A DNA stretch of 64,000 nt. It comes from Luteimonas sp. FCS-9 (lineage in GTDB: Bacteria > Pseudomonadota > Gammaproteobacteria > Xanthomonadales > Xanthomonadaceae). The stretch lies in contig NZ_LASZ01000003.1 of assembly GCF_001014645.1 (NCBI RefSeq), positions 124,001-188,000 of the forward strand, in the 5' to 3' direction. Made by a program: the position numbers and the translations under genes. Shown here piece by piece: positions 47,325-56,086 of the stretch. Below the pieces are notes generated by a model. It did not search any database, had not been told where the DNA came from, and was given only the letters and a program-made list of their open reading frames with translations. The number at the start of each line of letters is the position of its first letter. Positions within the stretch are counted from its first letter, which is position 1.

Positions 47325-47534
47325 ATGTCTGAGCGTCAGACCGGAACCGTCAAGTGGTTCAACGATGCCAAGGGCTTCGGCTTCATCACCCCGGAAAGCG
47401 GGCAGGACCTGTTCGTCCACTTCCGCTCGATCCAGGGCACCGGCTTCAAGTCGCTGCAGGAAGGCCAGAAGGTCTCCTTCAAGGTCGTGCAGGGCCAGAA
47501 GGGCCTGCAGGCCGACGAGGTGCAGGCGATCTAA
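47325..47534 (+). CDS. cspA: Cold-shock protein, CspA family
   Basis: A 69-residue single cold-shock domain. RNP1 (KGFGFITP) and RNP2 (DLFVHF) are intact, after GTVKWFNDA. It acts as an RNA chaperone. The gene has a strong aaggag site, a long leader and its own terminator, so it is monocistronic. Cold induction cannot be judged from sequence. Confidence 0.96.
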   Translation: MSERQTGTVKWFNDAKGFGFITPESGQDLFVHFRSIQGTGFKSLQEGQKVSFKVVQGQKGLQADEVQAI

Positions 47535-47558
47535 TCGCCCGCAGCGTCTGCTGGATCC

Positions 47559-47588
47559 GGCCCCGGACGGTAACGTCCGGGGCCTTTT
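47559..47588 (+). terminator. Rho-independent terminator after cspA
   Basis: Perfect 10-bp stem ggccccggac (47559-47568) with gtccggggcc (47575-47584), 6-base loop, then tttt. Confidence 0.92.
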
Positions 47589-47689
47589 CGTATGCGTGGT
47601 CGCGGCCCGGATCGTCACGACGAGGGCACGTCGACGCCGTTAGCGTTCCGTGAGTTCCATTGCCGCGTGGCGGCCCGAGGATCGATGCG

Positions 47690-48508
47690 ATGAGACGGAT
47701 GGTGCTGTGCGTGTTGCCGATGTTGCTGCTGGCCTGCCAGCGCGAGGTTCCCGTGCCGGCGCAGCCGGCCGCCGACCCCGCGACGCCGGATGCCGGGGCG
47801 GTGCAACCGCTGTCGGAAGTCCCGGCCAAGCTCGAGGACGTGGTCGAGATGGACCCGCGCTACATCGTCGGCATCAGCTATCCGCCCGAGGCCAACAAGT
47901 ACCCGGGCCTGGCCGCGGAGCTGCACCGCTTCGCGCAGGCGGCCCGCGACGAGCTCAAGGAGGCGCTGCCCGGCGCCGACCAGCAGCCCGGCATCACCTA
48001 CGACCTGTCGCTGAGCTTCAGCACGCTGCTCGACAGCCCCCGGATCCTGGCCATCGCGGCCGATGGCGGCAGCTATACCGGTGGTGCGCACGACAACCCG
48101 ATCATCGCGCGTTTCGTCTGGCTGGTGCGCGAGGAGATGCTGCTCACCGCCGACGAACTGATCGACGACGCGGGCGACTGGCAGGTGGTCTCGGATTACG
48201 TCCGCGAGCAGCTGCACGCCGCGCTGTCGCAGCGGATCGATGCCGACGAGCTCGATCCGGCCGAGCGCAGCCGGCTGATGCGCACCGCCGGCAAGATGAT
48301 CGACGAGGGCGCGCGCCCGGACGTGGCCAACTACCAGCAGTTCGAGCCGATCGCCGGACCGGGCGGCAGGCTCGCGGGTCTGCGCTTCGTGTTCCCGCCG
48401 TACCAGGTCGGGCCCTACTCGGACGGCATGCAGACCGTCGAGGTACCGGCGGCGGTGCTGCTTCCGCACGTCGCGCCGAAGTACCGGGATCTGTTCGTCG
48501 CCGGCTGA
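47690..48508 (+). CDS. DUF3298/DUF4163-type lipoprotein
   Basis: A 272-residue lipoprotein, lipobox LLLAC at about residue 16. The mature part contains YDLSLSFSTLLDSPRILAIAADGGSYTGGAHDN, matching the DUF4163/DUF3298 pair found in RsiV-like proteins (SYTGGAH is characteristic). The second domain ends with FPPYQVGPYSDGMQTVEVP. Probably periplasmic; some relatives bind lysozyme, which is not shown here. Convergent with the sirtuin gene, three bases apart. Confidence 0.88.
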   Translation: MRRMVLCVLPMLLLACQREVPVPAQPAADPATPDAGAVQPLSEVPAKLEDVVEMDPRYIVGISYPPEANKYPGLAAELHRFAQAARDELKEALPGADQQPGITYDLSLSFSTLLDSPRILAIAADGGSYTGGAHDNPIIARFVWLVREEMLLTADELIDDAGDWQVVSDYVREQLHAALSQRIDADELDPAERSRLMRTAGKMIDEGARPDVANYQQFEPIAGPGGRLAGLRFVFPPYQVGPYSDGMQTVEVPAAVLLPHVAPKYRDLFVAG

Positions 48509-48511
48509 GCC

Positions 48512-49357
48512 TCAGGCCGTCAGCGCGCCCAGCGTGCGGCCGATCTCGGCGTCGAGCCGCAGCGTGGCCAGCGCATCGGCGCGCGTGATGCCGCGGTTGA
48601 GGATCGCGAGCGGCAGGCCGGCGTCGGCGGCCATCTTCGCGAAGCGGAAGCCCGAATAGACCATCAGCGACGAGCCGACGACGAGCATCGCGTCGCTCGC
48701 CGCGAGCGCCGCCTGCGCGGCCTGCACCCGGGCCCTGGGCACGTTCTCGCCGAAGAACACGACGTCGGGTTTGAGCAGTCCGCCGCAGCGGTAACAGGTG
48801 GGCGGCACGAATGCGGCCTCCGCCTCCACGGCGATGTCGGCATCGCCATCGGGCGCCATCGCGGCCGCGCCGGGGTGCCAGCCCGGATTGTCGGCGGCGA
48901 GCCGGGGCTGCAACGCCTCGCGCGGCATTGCGTCGCCGCAGCCCAGGCAGACGACCCGGTCGAGCCTGCCGTGCAGGTCGATGACCGCCCGGCTGCCGGC
49001 GATCTCGTGCAATCCATCGACGTTCTGCGTCAGCAGCGTGGCGACCGGGCCGTCGCGGCCGAGCGCGGCCAATGCACGGTGCGCGGCGTTCGGACGGGCG
49101 GCGGAGAACCGCGGCCAGCCGACGAAGCTGCGCGCCCAGTAGCGGCGGTAGATCGCCGGGTCGCCGGTGAAGGCCTGCCAGGTCACCGGCGCGGGCCGCT
49201 TCCAGGCGCCGTCGGTGTCGCGGTAGTCGGGAATGCCGGAGCCTGTGCTGATGCCGGCGCCGGTGAGCACGAACACGCGCCGGAATCCGTCGAGCCAGTC
49301 GCGCAGGCGCTCGGGGGCGTCGGTGGCTTCGGTGGCGTCGAGGTGGATCGCGGACAT
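48512..49357 (-). CDS. cobB: NAD-dependent protein deacylase, Sir2 family
   Basis: A 281-residue sirtuin. The NAD site is FVLTGAGISTGSGIPDYR and TQNVDGLH. The catalytic His is in DLHG. A four-Cys zinc site is formed by CLGCG and PPTCYRCGG, with a 45-residue insertion between the pairs. PDVVFFGE and VVGSSLMVYSG complete the fold. It removes acetyl or related groups from lysines. The start gives MSAIHLDATEATD. Confidence 0.94.
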   Translation of the reverse strand: MSAIHLDATEATDAPERLRDWLDGFRRVFVLTGAGISTGSGIPDYRDTDGAWKRPAPVTWQAFTGDPAIYRRYWARSFVGWPRFSAARPNAAHRALAALGRDGPVATLLTQNVDGLHEIAGSRAVIDLHGRLDRVVCLGCGDAMPREALQPRLAADNPGWHPGAAAMAPDGDADIAVEAEAAFVPPTCYRCGGLLKPDVVFFGENVPRARVQAAQAALAASDAMLVVGSSLMVYSGFRFAKMAADAGLPLAILNRGITRADALATLRLDAEIGRTLGALTA

Positions 49358-49395
49358 GCGGCCATGCTACTCCGGGCTTCTGCTTTTCGTAGGTT

Positions 49396-49450
49396 TGCGC
49401 GCTCGCGCGCGAAACGGCCTTCCCGGTGAAGTCGGTCCGCGAGCGAACGC
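49396..49450. repeat. Degenerate cgtagg-type repeat
   Basis: Starts cgtaggtttgcgcgctcgcgcgcga and matches the first arm of the family at 39886 and 63428; the other arm is not intact. A small hairpin, caggaaaatcctg, lies shortly after at 49482-49494. Confidence 0.45.
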
Positions 49451-49552
49451 AGGCTCCACCAGAAGCGAGGTCTTCACCGGAGTCAGGAAAATCCTGCTTC
49501 TGCTCACTCGATTGTGGCGTTCGGCTCCGGAGCGAGCGTCGCGCCGGCCGGG

Positions 49553-49640
49553 GACTGCTCCCGGCTCGGTCAGCCATCCCTGGCTGACTCGCCGCCGCGG
49601 GCCATCCATGGCCCGCTATCGCAATCCCCGGCCAGCACGA
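49553..49640. repeat. Diverged member of the gtcag...catcc palindromic family
   Basis: Contains gtcagccatccctggctgac and cgggccatccatggcccg, two hairpins in the same order and spacing as in the copy at 38033 but with different stem sequences, so pairing is kept through compensatory change. Confidence 0.55.
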
Positions 49641-49724
49641 CGCACCTGAGGCCGACAGTACGCGACTTCTTATGGGGGCGACTCTGTATCTCCCCGAAGT
49701 CGGGTTGCCGACGTCCACCGCAGT

Positions 49725-49850
49725 GGACTGGCAGCCGGTGGCTGCGTCAAGCGCGCCATGGATGGCGCGCGCCCGAGTCAAGGCAGGATGCCTTGACCGA
49801 GGGGAGAGCGGCTTCCGGCTGGCAGGCCGCTGCCTATCCAAGGTGGTGCT
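49725..49850. repeat. Dispersed palindromic repeat, copy 2 (inverted)
   Basis: Reverse complement aligns with 38033-38150 at roughly 80% identity by eye, including both internal hairpins. With the flanking repeats it fills the 49358-49934 gap, where I find no gene. Confidence 0.75.
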
Positions 49851-49882
49851 TCCATTCTCGCAATGGGAGCGGCGCCAGAAAG

Positions 49883-49913
49883 CAGAACGCCCGGCGCAGA
49901 GCCGGGCGTTCTG
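49883..49913 (-). terminator. Terminator of the M3 peptidase gene
   Basis: A perfect 13-bp stem (49883-49895 with 49901-49913) and 5-base loop 22 bases after the dcp stop on the minus strand. It is followed by gctttct on that strand. Confidence 0.8.
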
Positions 49914-49934
49914 GTCACGCATCGCGGTGAGCGA

Positions 49935-52133
49935 TCAGTTCGCCGCGTCCTTCGGATCGGGCGCCAGGCCGCGCTTGATCAGCAGGGGCTCGATCTGCGG
50001 TTCGTGGCCGGTGAAGTCCAGGAACAGCTGCTTGGTGTCCTTGCTGCCGCCGCGCGACAGCAGGGTGCTGCGGAAGCGGTCGCCGTTGGCGCGGGTCAGG
50101 CCGCCGTTCTGCTCGATCCACTGCACGGTGTTGGCGTCGAGCACCTCCGACCAGATGTAGGCGTAGTAGCCGGCCGCGTAGCCGCCGTTGATGTGACTGA
50201 AGTACGGCGTGCGGTAACGCGGCGGTACCGGCGCGTAGTCCAGGCCGGCCGCCTTGAGGGCGGCGGCCTCGGTCGCCATGACCTCGTCGGCCTTCGGAAG
50301 CTGATCGGCCGGCAACTGGTGCAGGTACTGGTCGAGCATCGCCGACCCCAGGTACTCGGTGGTCGCGAAGCCCTGGTTGAACTTCGCGGCCGCCTGCACC
50401 TTCTCCAGCAGCTCGGCCGGCATCGGCGCACCGGTGCGGTAGTCCTTGGCGTAGTTGGCCAGCACTTCCGGCCAGTCGGCCCACATCTCGTTGACCTGGG
50501 ACGGGAACTCGACGAAGTCGCGCGGCACGCTGGTGCCGCTGAAGAACGGGTACTTCACGTCCGAGAACATGCCGTGCAGCGCGTGGCCGAACTCGTGGAA
50601 CATCGTGGTCACTTCGTCCCAGGTCAGCAGCGTCGGCTGCCCGGCCTGCGGCTTGGGGATGTTCTGGTGGTTGGCCGTGACCGTCAGCGTGCCGTCGAGC
50701 TCGGACTGCGAGACGTAGGAGTTCATCCACGCGCCACCGCGCTTGGACGGGCGCGCATAGGGGTCGTAGATGAAGATCGCCAGCTGGCTGCCGTCCTCAT
50801 TGAAGACATCGTAGGTCCAGGTGTCGGGGTGGTACTTCGGCAGGTCGGTGCGTTCCTTGAACGTGATGCCGTAGAGCTTGGTCGCCGCGAAGAACACGCC
50901 GTTCTCCAGCACGTTCTTCATCTCGAAGTAGGGCTTGAGCTGCGCGTCGTCGAAGCTGTACTTGTCCTGGCGGACCTTTTCCGAGTAGTAGGCCCAGTCC
51001 CAGGGCTCGAGCTGGAACGACGGCTCGCCCTTGGCGGCCTGCTCGCGGTCGATCATCGCCTGCAGCTCGGCCGCTTCGCGCTTGGCGTTGGCGACGGCGG
51101 CCGGCGCCAGCTGGCCGAGCATCGCGTTGACGGCCTCGACAGTGCCGGCGGTCGAGTCCTCGAGGATGAAGGCGGCCTGGTTCGGGTAGCCCATCAGGTT
51201 CGCGCGCTCGGCGCGCAGCTTGAGGATCTGCGCGATGACCTCGGTGTTGTCGTACTGGTTGCCGCGGCTGCCGCGGGCGACCGAGGCCTTGTGGATGCGC
51301 TCGCGCAGTGCCCGGTTGTTGATCTGCGGCAGCGGCGGCTGGCCCGTGGTGTTGAGCAGGGTGATGACGTACTTGCCCTCCAGGCCGCGCGCCTTGGCGG
51401 CGTCGGCGGCGGCCGCGATCTGCGCCTCGGTCATGCCGTCGAGCTCGGCCACGGTGTCGACGACGACCGCCGAATCGTTGACCTCGTTGAGCACGTTCTG
51501 GCTGAAGGTCGTCGAGAGCTTGGCCGACTCGGCGTTGATGCGCCGCATCTGCTCCTTCTGCGCCTCGGTCAGGTTGGCGCCGGCGCGGACGAACATCGTG
51601 TGGTAGCGCTCGACCAGCCGCTGGCCCTCGGCGTCCAGGCCCAGCGATCCGACGTTCTTGTACAGCGCGTCGACCCGGGCGAACAGCTTGGGATTGAGCA
51701 TGATCGCGTCGCGGTGCGCGGCGAACTTCGGCGCATAGTCGGCGTCGATGCGCTTGCGTGCGTCGTTGGTGTCGGTGCCGTTGAGGTTGCCGAAGATCCG
51801 GCGCGCGCGCGACAGCAGCCCGCCGGACTTCTCCAGCGCGACGATCGTGTTGTCGAACGTCGGCGGCTCGGGATTGTCGGCGATCGCCGCGATCTCGCGC
51901 AGGTTCTCGGCCATGCCCGCGTCGAAGGCCGGGCCGAAATGCGCGTCCTGGATCAGGTCGAAGCGCGGGTAGCGCAGGTCGAGCGTGCTCTCGACGAACA
52001 GCGGATTGTCGGCCGGGCGCTGGGCGCTGGCGGCAGGCGTGGTCGCGGCCGCGGCCGAGGACTGGGCGAAGGCGGGCAGGGCGGACACGGCAAGGGCCGC
52101 ACACAGCGCGACGGCAAGCGGGTGCTTGAGCAA
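49935..52133 (-). CDS. dcp: M3-family peptidyl-dipeptidase, exported
   Basis: A 732-residue zinc metallopeptidase. The signal peptide ends near LPAFAQS (about residue 24), then an Ala-rich linker. The active-site helix is MFHEFGHALHGM (HExxH-type His-Glu-His), with the downstream Glu in the M3 pattern. Length and architecture match Dcp of Xanthomonadaceae. It trims dipeptides from peptides in the periplasm. Divergent from the glutathione peroxidase gene. Confidence 0.94.
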   Translation of the reverse strand: MLKHPLAVALCAALAVSALPAFAQSSAAAATTPAASAQRPADNPLFVESTLDLRYPRFDLIQDAHFGPAFDAGMAENLREIAAIADNPEPPTFDNTIVALEKSGGLLSRARRIFGNLNGTDTNDARKRIDADYAPKFAAHRDAIMLNPKLFARVDALYKNVGSLGLDAEGQRLVERYHTMFVRAGANLTEAQKEQMRRINAESAKLSTTFSQNVLNEVNDSAVVVDTVAELDGMTEAQIAAAADAAKARGLEGKYVITLLNTTGQPPLPQINNRALRERIHKASVARGSRGNQYDNTEVIAQILKLRAERANLMGYPNQAAFILEDSTAGTVEAVNAMLGQLAPAAVANAKREAAELQAMIDREQAAKGEPSFQLEPWDWAYYSEKVRQDKYSFDDAQLKPYFEMKNVLENGVFFAATKLYGITFKERTDLPKYHPDTWTYDVFNEDGSQLAIFIYDPYARPSKRGGAWMNSYVSQSELDGTLTVTANHQNIPKPQAGQPTLLTWDEVTTMFHEFGHALHGMFSDVKYPFFSGTSVPRDFVEFPSQVNEMWADWPEVLANYAKDYRTGAPMPAELLEKVQAAAKFNQGFATTEYLGSAMLDQYLHQLPADQLPKADEVMATEAAALKAAGLDYAPVPPRYRTPYFSHINGGYAAGYYAYIWSEVLDANTVQWIEQNGGLTRANGDRFRSTLLSRGGSKDTKQLFLDFTGHEPQIEPLLIKRGLAPDPKDAAN

Positions 52134-52354
52134 GGGTGACTCTCCGGGTGACGTGACCGACTAGGCTAGCCGATCGTGCGCTGCACCGACCGTGCCGGAA
52201 GTCCGCGTCCAGGCAACTCTTGAAAATCAACAGGATGGGATGGAATCGTCATGTCGATTGTCATCCGGCGCACCGCGCCGTAGCGATCCGGCGGTCGCCT
52301 CGACCGTGCATTCTGCGGCAGACTCAGGCGTCTCCCAGCGCGCGGCGTCCCGGC

Positions 52355-52861
52355 ATGACCACCGTCCACGACTTCACCGCCCGTACGCTCGACGGCGCCG
52401 ACCAGCCGCTGTCGGACTTCGCCGACCGCGTGCTGCTGATCGTCAACGTCGCCTCGCGATGCGGGTTCACGCCGCAGTACGCCGGCCTGCAGGGGCTGTG
52501 GCAGCAGTACCGCGACCGCGGGCTGGTCGTGCTCGGCTTTCCGTGCGACCAGTTCGGCCACCAGGAGCCGGGCGAGGCCGAAGACATCCGCAGCTTCTGC
52601 GCGCTGAACTACGCGGTCGACTTCCCGATGTTCGCCAAGGTCGAGGTCAACGGTCCCCACGCGCATCCGCTGTGGGCCTGGCTGCGGGGGCAGAAGCGCG
52701 GCCTGCTGGGGACGCGCCGGATCAAGTGGAACTTCACCAAGTTCCTGGTCGGCCGCGACGGCTGCGTGCGCGCCCGCTACGCGCCGTCGACGCCGCCGAC
52801 CGCGCTGCGCGGGCGCATCGAGTCGGTGCTGGACGAAGGGCGGCGCGGCGCGGGGACCTGA
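52355..52861 (+). CDS. Glutathione peroxidase family thiol peroxidase
   Basis: A 168-residue peroxidase. The peroxidatic Cys36 is in NVASRCGFTPQY, with the Gln in GFPCDQFGHQEPG and the Trp-Asn pair in KWNFTKFLV forming the usual tetrad. It is a Cys, not a selenocysteine, enzyme; such bacterial members often use thioredoxin. The ATG at 52355 follows a 221-base divergent region. Confidence 0.93.
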   Translation: MTTVHDFTARTLDGADQPLSDFADRVLLIVNVASRCGFTPQYAGLQGLWQQYRDRGLVVLGFPCDQFGHQEPGEAEDIRSFCALNYAVDFPMFAKVEVNGPHAHPLWAWLRGQKRGLLGTRRIKWNFTKFLVGRDGCVRARYAPSTPPTALRGRIESVLDEGRRGAGT

Positions 52862-52901
52862 GTCGTGCGGCCGGCGGCGCGGTCGTCGCCGGCCGTGCCA
52901 G

Positions 52902-53321
52902 TCAGCGGACGATCGTGACCGGGATGTCGGTCTGGGCGATGACCTTCGACGAGACCGAGCCCAGCAGCACGCCCTTGACCGCGCCGCGGCCGTGCGAGCC
53001 CATGACGATCAGCTCGGCCTTGCGCTTGCGCGCGACCGCCAGGATCGTCTCGGCGATCTCGCCGACCGCGCGGACCTCTTCGATCTCGACCTTGCTGCGC
53101 GCCAGCGCCTTGCGCGCCGCCGACAGCGCATGCTCGTGGTTGTCGGCGTGGTAGCTCTGCACCGCCTCCTTGCCGATCCGGCGCTCCACGCCCGGGAACA
53201 CCGGCGGGTCGACGTGCAGCACGATGACGGCGGCCTTGTCGACCTGCTTGGCCAGCCGGGCGGCGAACTTGAGGGCGCGCGCGCTGATGTCGCTGCCGTC
53301 GACGGTGACGAGGATCTTCAT
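52902..53321 (-). CDS. Universal stress protein, UspA family
   Basis: A 139-residue single Usp domain. The N-terminus MKILVTVDGSDIS is typical. The ATP-binding pattern is IVMGSHGRGAVKGVLLGSVSSKV near the C-terminus. The function is probably stress protection with ATP binding. It lies 98 bases after the ferredoxin reductase gene. A small hairpin at 53345-53363 sits between them. Confidence 0.93.
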   Translation of the reverse strand: MKILVTVDGSDISARALKFAARLAKQVDKAAVIVLHVDPPVFPGVERRIGKEAVQSYHADNHEHALSAARKALARSKVEIEEVRAVGEIAETILAVARKRKAELIVMGSHGRGAVKGVLLGSVSSKVIAQTDIPVTIVR

Positions 53322-53419
53322 GCGGGGTTCTCTTGCTGGGATCTGCCCGATTGTAGATCGGGCGGGCCCGGCGCTGTCACCGGCCGCGTCGCGGCCGGGA
53401 CCGGCCCCCGCGGCACGGG

Positions 53420-54214
53420 CTATTTCTCGACGAACGCGCGCTCGAACACGTACTGGCCCGGCGTGCCGATGCGCGGCGCGGCCTCGAAGCCGCGGGCGTC
53501 GAGCAGGCCGCGGAAGTCGGCCAGCATCTGCGGGCTGCCGCAGATCATCGCGCGATCAAAGGCCGGGTCGAGCGGATCGAGGCCGAGGTCGGCGGCCATG
53601 CGGCCGCTGTCGAGCAGCTCGGTCAGGCGGCCGCGGTGGCTGTGGCCGTCGAACACGAAGTCCTCGCGGGTGACGGCCGGGTAGTACAGCAGCTGCCGCG
53701 AGATCTGCTCGCCGAGGAACTCGTGCCGCGGCAGCTCGTTGACGATGTAGTCGCGGTACGCCAGGTCCTGCGCCGAACGCACGCCGTGGGTGACGATCAC
53801 CTTCTCGAAGCGGTCGTAGGTCTCCGGGTCCTTGATCACCGAAAGCCACGGCGCGAAGCCGGTGCCGGTGCCCAGCAGGTACAGGTTGCGGCCCGGGTGC
53901 AGGTCGTGGATCAGCAGCGTGCCGGTCGGCTTGCGGCCGACCAGGATCTGGTCGCCGGGCTTGATGTGCTGCAGGCGCGAGGTCAGCGGGCCGTTGTCGA
54001 CCTTGATGCTGAAGAACTCGAGCTGCTCCTCCCAGTTCGCGCTGGCGATCGAGTAGGCGCGCAGCAGCGGCTTGCCCTCGACCTGCAGGCCGATCATCAC
54101 GAACTGGCCGTTGTCGAAGCGGAAGCCGTCGTCGCGGGTCGTGGTGAAGCTGAAGTAGGCGTCCGTCCAGTGACGGACGTCCAGCACCGTTTCGGAACCA
54201 AAGGCGGAGGACAT
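53420..54214 (-). CDS. fpr: Ferredoxin-NADP+ reductase
   Basis: A 264-residue FAD enzyme. The FAD motif is LLRAYSIAS, and the NADP-binding segment is LLGTGTGFAPWLSVI. The C-terminal region has MICGSPQMLADF and ends FVEK. It passes electrons between NADPH and ferredoxin or flavodoxin. Start chosen at 54214, giving MSSAFGSETVLDV; longer in-frame starts add unlike sequence. Confidence 0.94.
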   Translation of the reverse strand: MSSAFGSETVLDVRHWTDAYFSFTTTRDDGFRFDNGQFVMIGLQVEGKPLLRAYSIASANWEEQLEFFSIKVDNGPLTSRLQHIKPGDQILVGRKPTGTLLIHDLHPGRNLYLLGTGTGFAPWLSVIKDPETYDRFEKVIVTHGVRSAQDLAYRDYIVNELPRHEFLGEQISRQLLYYPAVTREDFVFDGHSHRGRLTELLDSGRMAADLGLDPLDPAFDRAMICGSPQMLADFRGLLDARGFEAAPRIGTPGQYVFERAFVEK

Positions 54215-54326
54215 AGAAGGCAGGCGTGACGCGGAGCCGCCCATGATAGCAGAGCGATGAGACCGGTTCTCATCTGCGACCCGGTGTCGCAGCCGGGGTG
54301 CCGTCGCCCACCGATGACGTGGGCGC

Positions 54327-56003
54327 CTAGTGCGGCCCGCTTTCCTCGTTCGGGCGCGCACGCCGGTCGCCGAGCAGCGCGCTGAGCACGATCGCGATGC
54401 CGAGCCCGGCACCGGTCAGGAACAGCAGCAACGCGATCGCGGGGTAGCCGAACAGCCGCGGTCCGCCGGGGTTGTCCATCATCAGCGCCGAGGCGAGGAT
54501 CAGCGCGGCGGTGACGACGCCGGCCGCGATGCGGTTGGCGATCTTGTGCAGGCTCTCGAGCAGGTGCGACTCCTCGAGGCCGGTCAGCCGCACGCGCAGC
54601 CGGTTCTCGGCCAGCAGCGACAGCACGTTGGACACCTTGCGCGGCGCCTCGCGGACCAGTTCCTGCAGGTCCATCATCTCGCTGGCGAGGTTGGCGGGCG
54701 AGAGCGACTTGCGCAAGCGCTGGCGCATCATGTCGTTGAGGTGCGCCTCGACGACGCGCTTCATGTCGAGTTCGGGCGCCAGCGTGCGCACGACCGACTC
54801 GAGGTGCAGCAGCGTCTTGCCCAGCAGGCTCATCTCCGGCGCGGTGCGCAGGCCGCAGGCCGTGGCCAGGCGGACCAGGTCGAGCACCAGCCGGCCCTCG
54901 GTCTGGCCGGTCGCGCCCGACTGCGCGGCGTAGCGCGCGACCAGCTGGCCGACGTCGCGGTAGTAGCGTTCCTCGTCGAAGTCCTCCAGGCGCGTGCCCA
55001 TCGCGATGCCCTCGGCGGCGACCTGCTCGCCGCGGCCGTCGACGGCGGCGAACAGCAGCTTGAGCAGGCGCTCGCGGGTGCGCGGCGGCACGTGCGCGAC
55101 CATGCCCAGGTCGAGCAGCGCCAGCCGGCCGTCGCGGGTGTAGAGCAGGTTGCCCGGATGCGGGTCGGCGTGGATCTCGCCGTGCACGAACACCTGGTCG
55201 AGGTAGCCGTGCAGCAGCGCGGTCGCCAGCGGCCCCATGTCGCGCTCGGTGCGCTGCAGGCCGCTGATCGAGGTGACCTTGGTGCCCTCCACCAGCTCCA
55301 TCGTCAGCAGCCGCGGCCGGGTCAGGTCCCAGATCGGCTTGGGCACGAACAGCGACGGATAGGCGGCGAAATGCGCATCGAACCGGTCGAGGTTCTCGGC
55401 CTCGACTCGGTAGTCGAGCTCGGCCAGCAGCGTGCGCCGGAACTCGTGGACCCAGTCGGCGAACCGCACGCGGCGGCCCAGGTCGGTGACCCGGTCGACG
55501 CCGCCGGCCAGCCGGGCGAGGGTGTCGAGGTCGTCTCGGATCTGCTCGGCGATGCCCGGGCGCTGCACCTTCACCGCGACGCTGCGGCCGTCGCGCAGCG
55601 TCGCGCGGTGCACCTGCGCCAGCGACGCGCTGCCCAGCGGCGTCTCGTCGAAGCTGTCGAAGACCTTGTTGACGCGCACGCCCAGCGCGTCCTCGACGGC
55701 CGCGTGGATCACCTGGAACGGCACCGGCGCGACGTCGTCCTGCATCCGCTCCAGCGCGACGAGGTAGGCCGGCGGCACCATGTCCGGCCGCGTCGACAGC
55801 GCCTGGCCGATCTTGATGAAGGTCGGGCCCAGCGCCTCGAGGTCGTCCACGAACGCTTCCGGCTGCCCGGCGACCTGATCCTCGTCGACCTCCGCCGTCG
55901 CCGCATCGAGGTCGAAACCGGTCAGCACCCCGGCCTTGCGGTACTTCATCAGGAAACGCAGGATCTGCGCGTTGCGCGCAAGCGCCTGGCGGGTATCGGT
56001 CAT
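54327..56003 (-). CDS. UbiB/ABC1/ADCK family protein kinase-like
   Basis: A 558-residue membrane-anchored kinase-like protein. The family KxGQ motif is in GPTFIKIGQALSTRPD near residue 65, then the Ala-rich loop PLGSASLAQVH, HADPHPGNL and LLDLGM. Two C-terminal transmembrane helices follow (near 500-550). UbiB relatives support ubiquinone synthesis. No ubi genes are nearby, so this may be a paralogue rather than UbiB itself. It follows the ABC exporter by 83 bases. Confidence 0.9.
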   Translation of the reverse strand: MTDTRQALARNAQILRFLMKYRKAGVLTGFDLDAATAEVDEDQVAGQPEAFVDDLEALGPTFIKIGQALSTRPDMVPPAYLVALERMQDDVAPVPFQVIHAAVEDALGVRVNKVFDSFDETPLGSASLAQVHRATLRDGRSVAVKVQRPGIAEQIRDDLDTLARLAGGVDRVTDLGRRVRFADWVHEFRRTLLAELDYRVEAENLDRFDAHFAAYPSLFVPKPIWDLTRPRLLTMELVEGTKVTSISGLQRTERDMGPLATALLHGYLDQVFVHGEIHADPHPGNLLYTRDGRLALLDLGMVAHVPPRTRERLLKLLFAAVDGRGEQVAAEGIAMGTRLEDFDEERYYRDVGQLVARYAAQSGATGQTEGRLVLDLVRLATACGLRTAPEMSLLGKTLLHLESVVRTLAPELDMKRVVEAHLNDMMRQRLRKSLSPANLASEMMDLQELVREAPRKVSNVLSLLAENRLRVRLTGLEESHLLESLHKIANRIAAGVVTAALILASALMMDNPGGPRLFGYPAIALLLFLTGAGLGIAIVLSALLGDRRARPNEESGPH

Positions 56004-56086
56004 CGCTGGACTCCGTTGATGCGGGCAGCCTACGCAGCGCGGCGTCAACGCCGGCTCACGGCCGATGCCCGCGGCCCGCCGGGCGC

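Noticed and set aside
49358..49934. Search for an insertion sequence or tRNA in the repeat-rich gap
   Set aside because: No transposase fragment, no flanking target duplication and no cloverleaf could be found; only palindromic repeats and a terminator.
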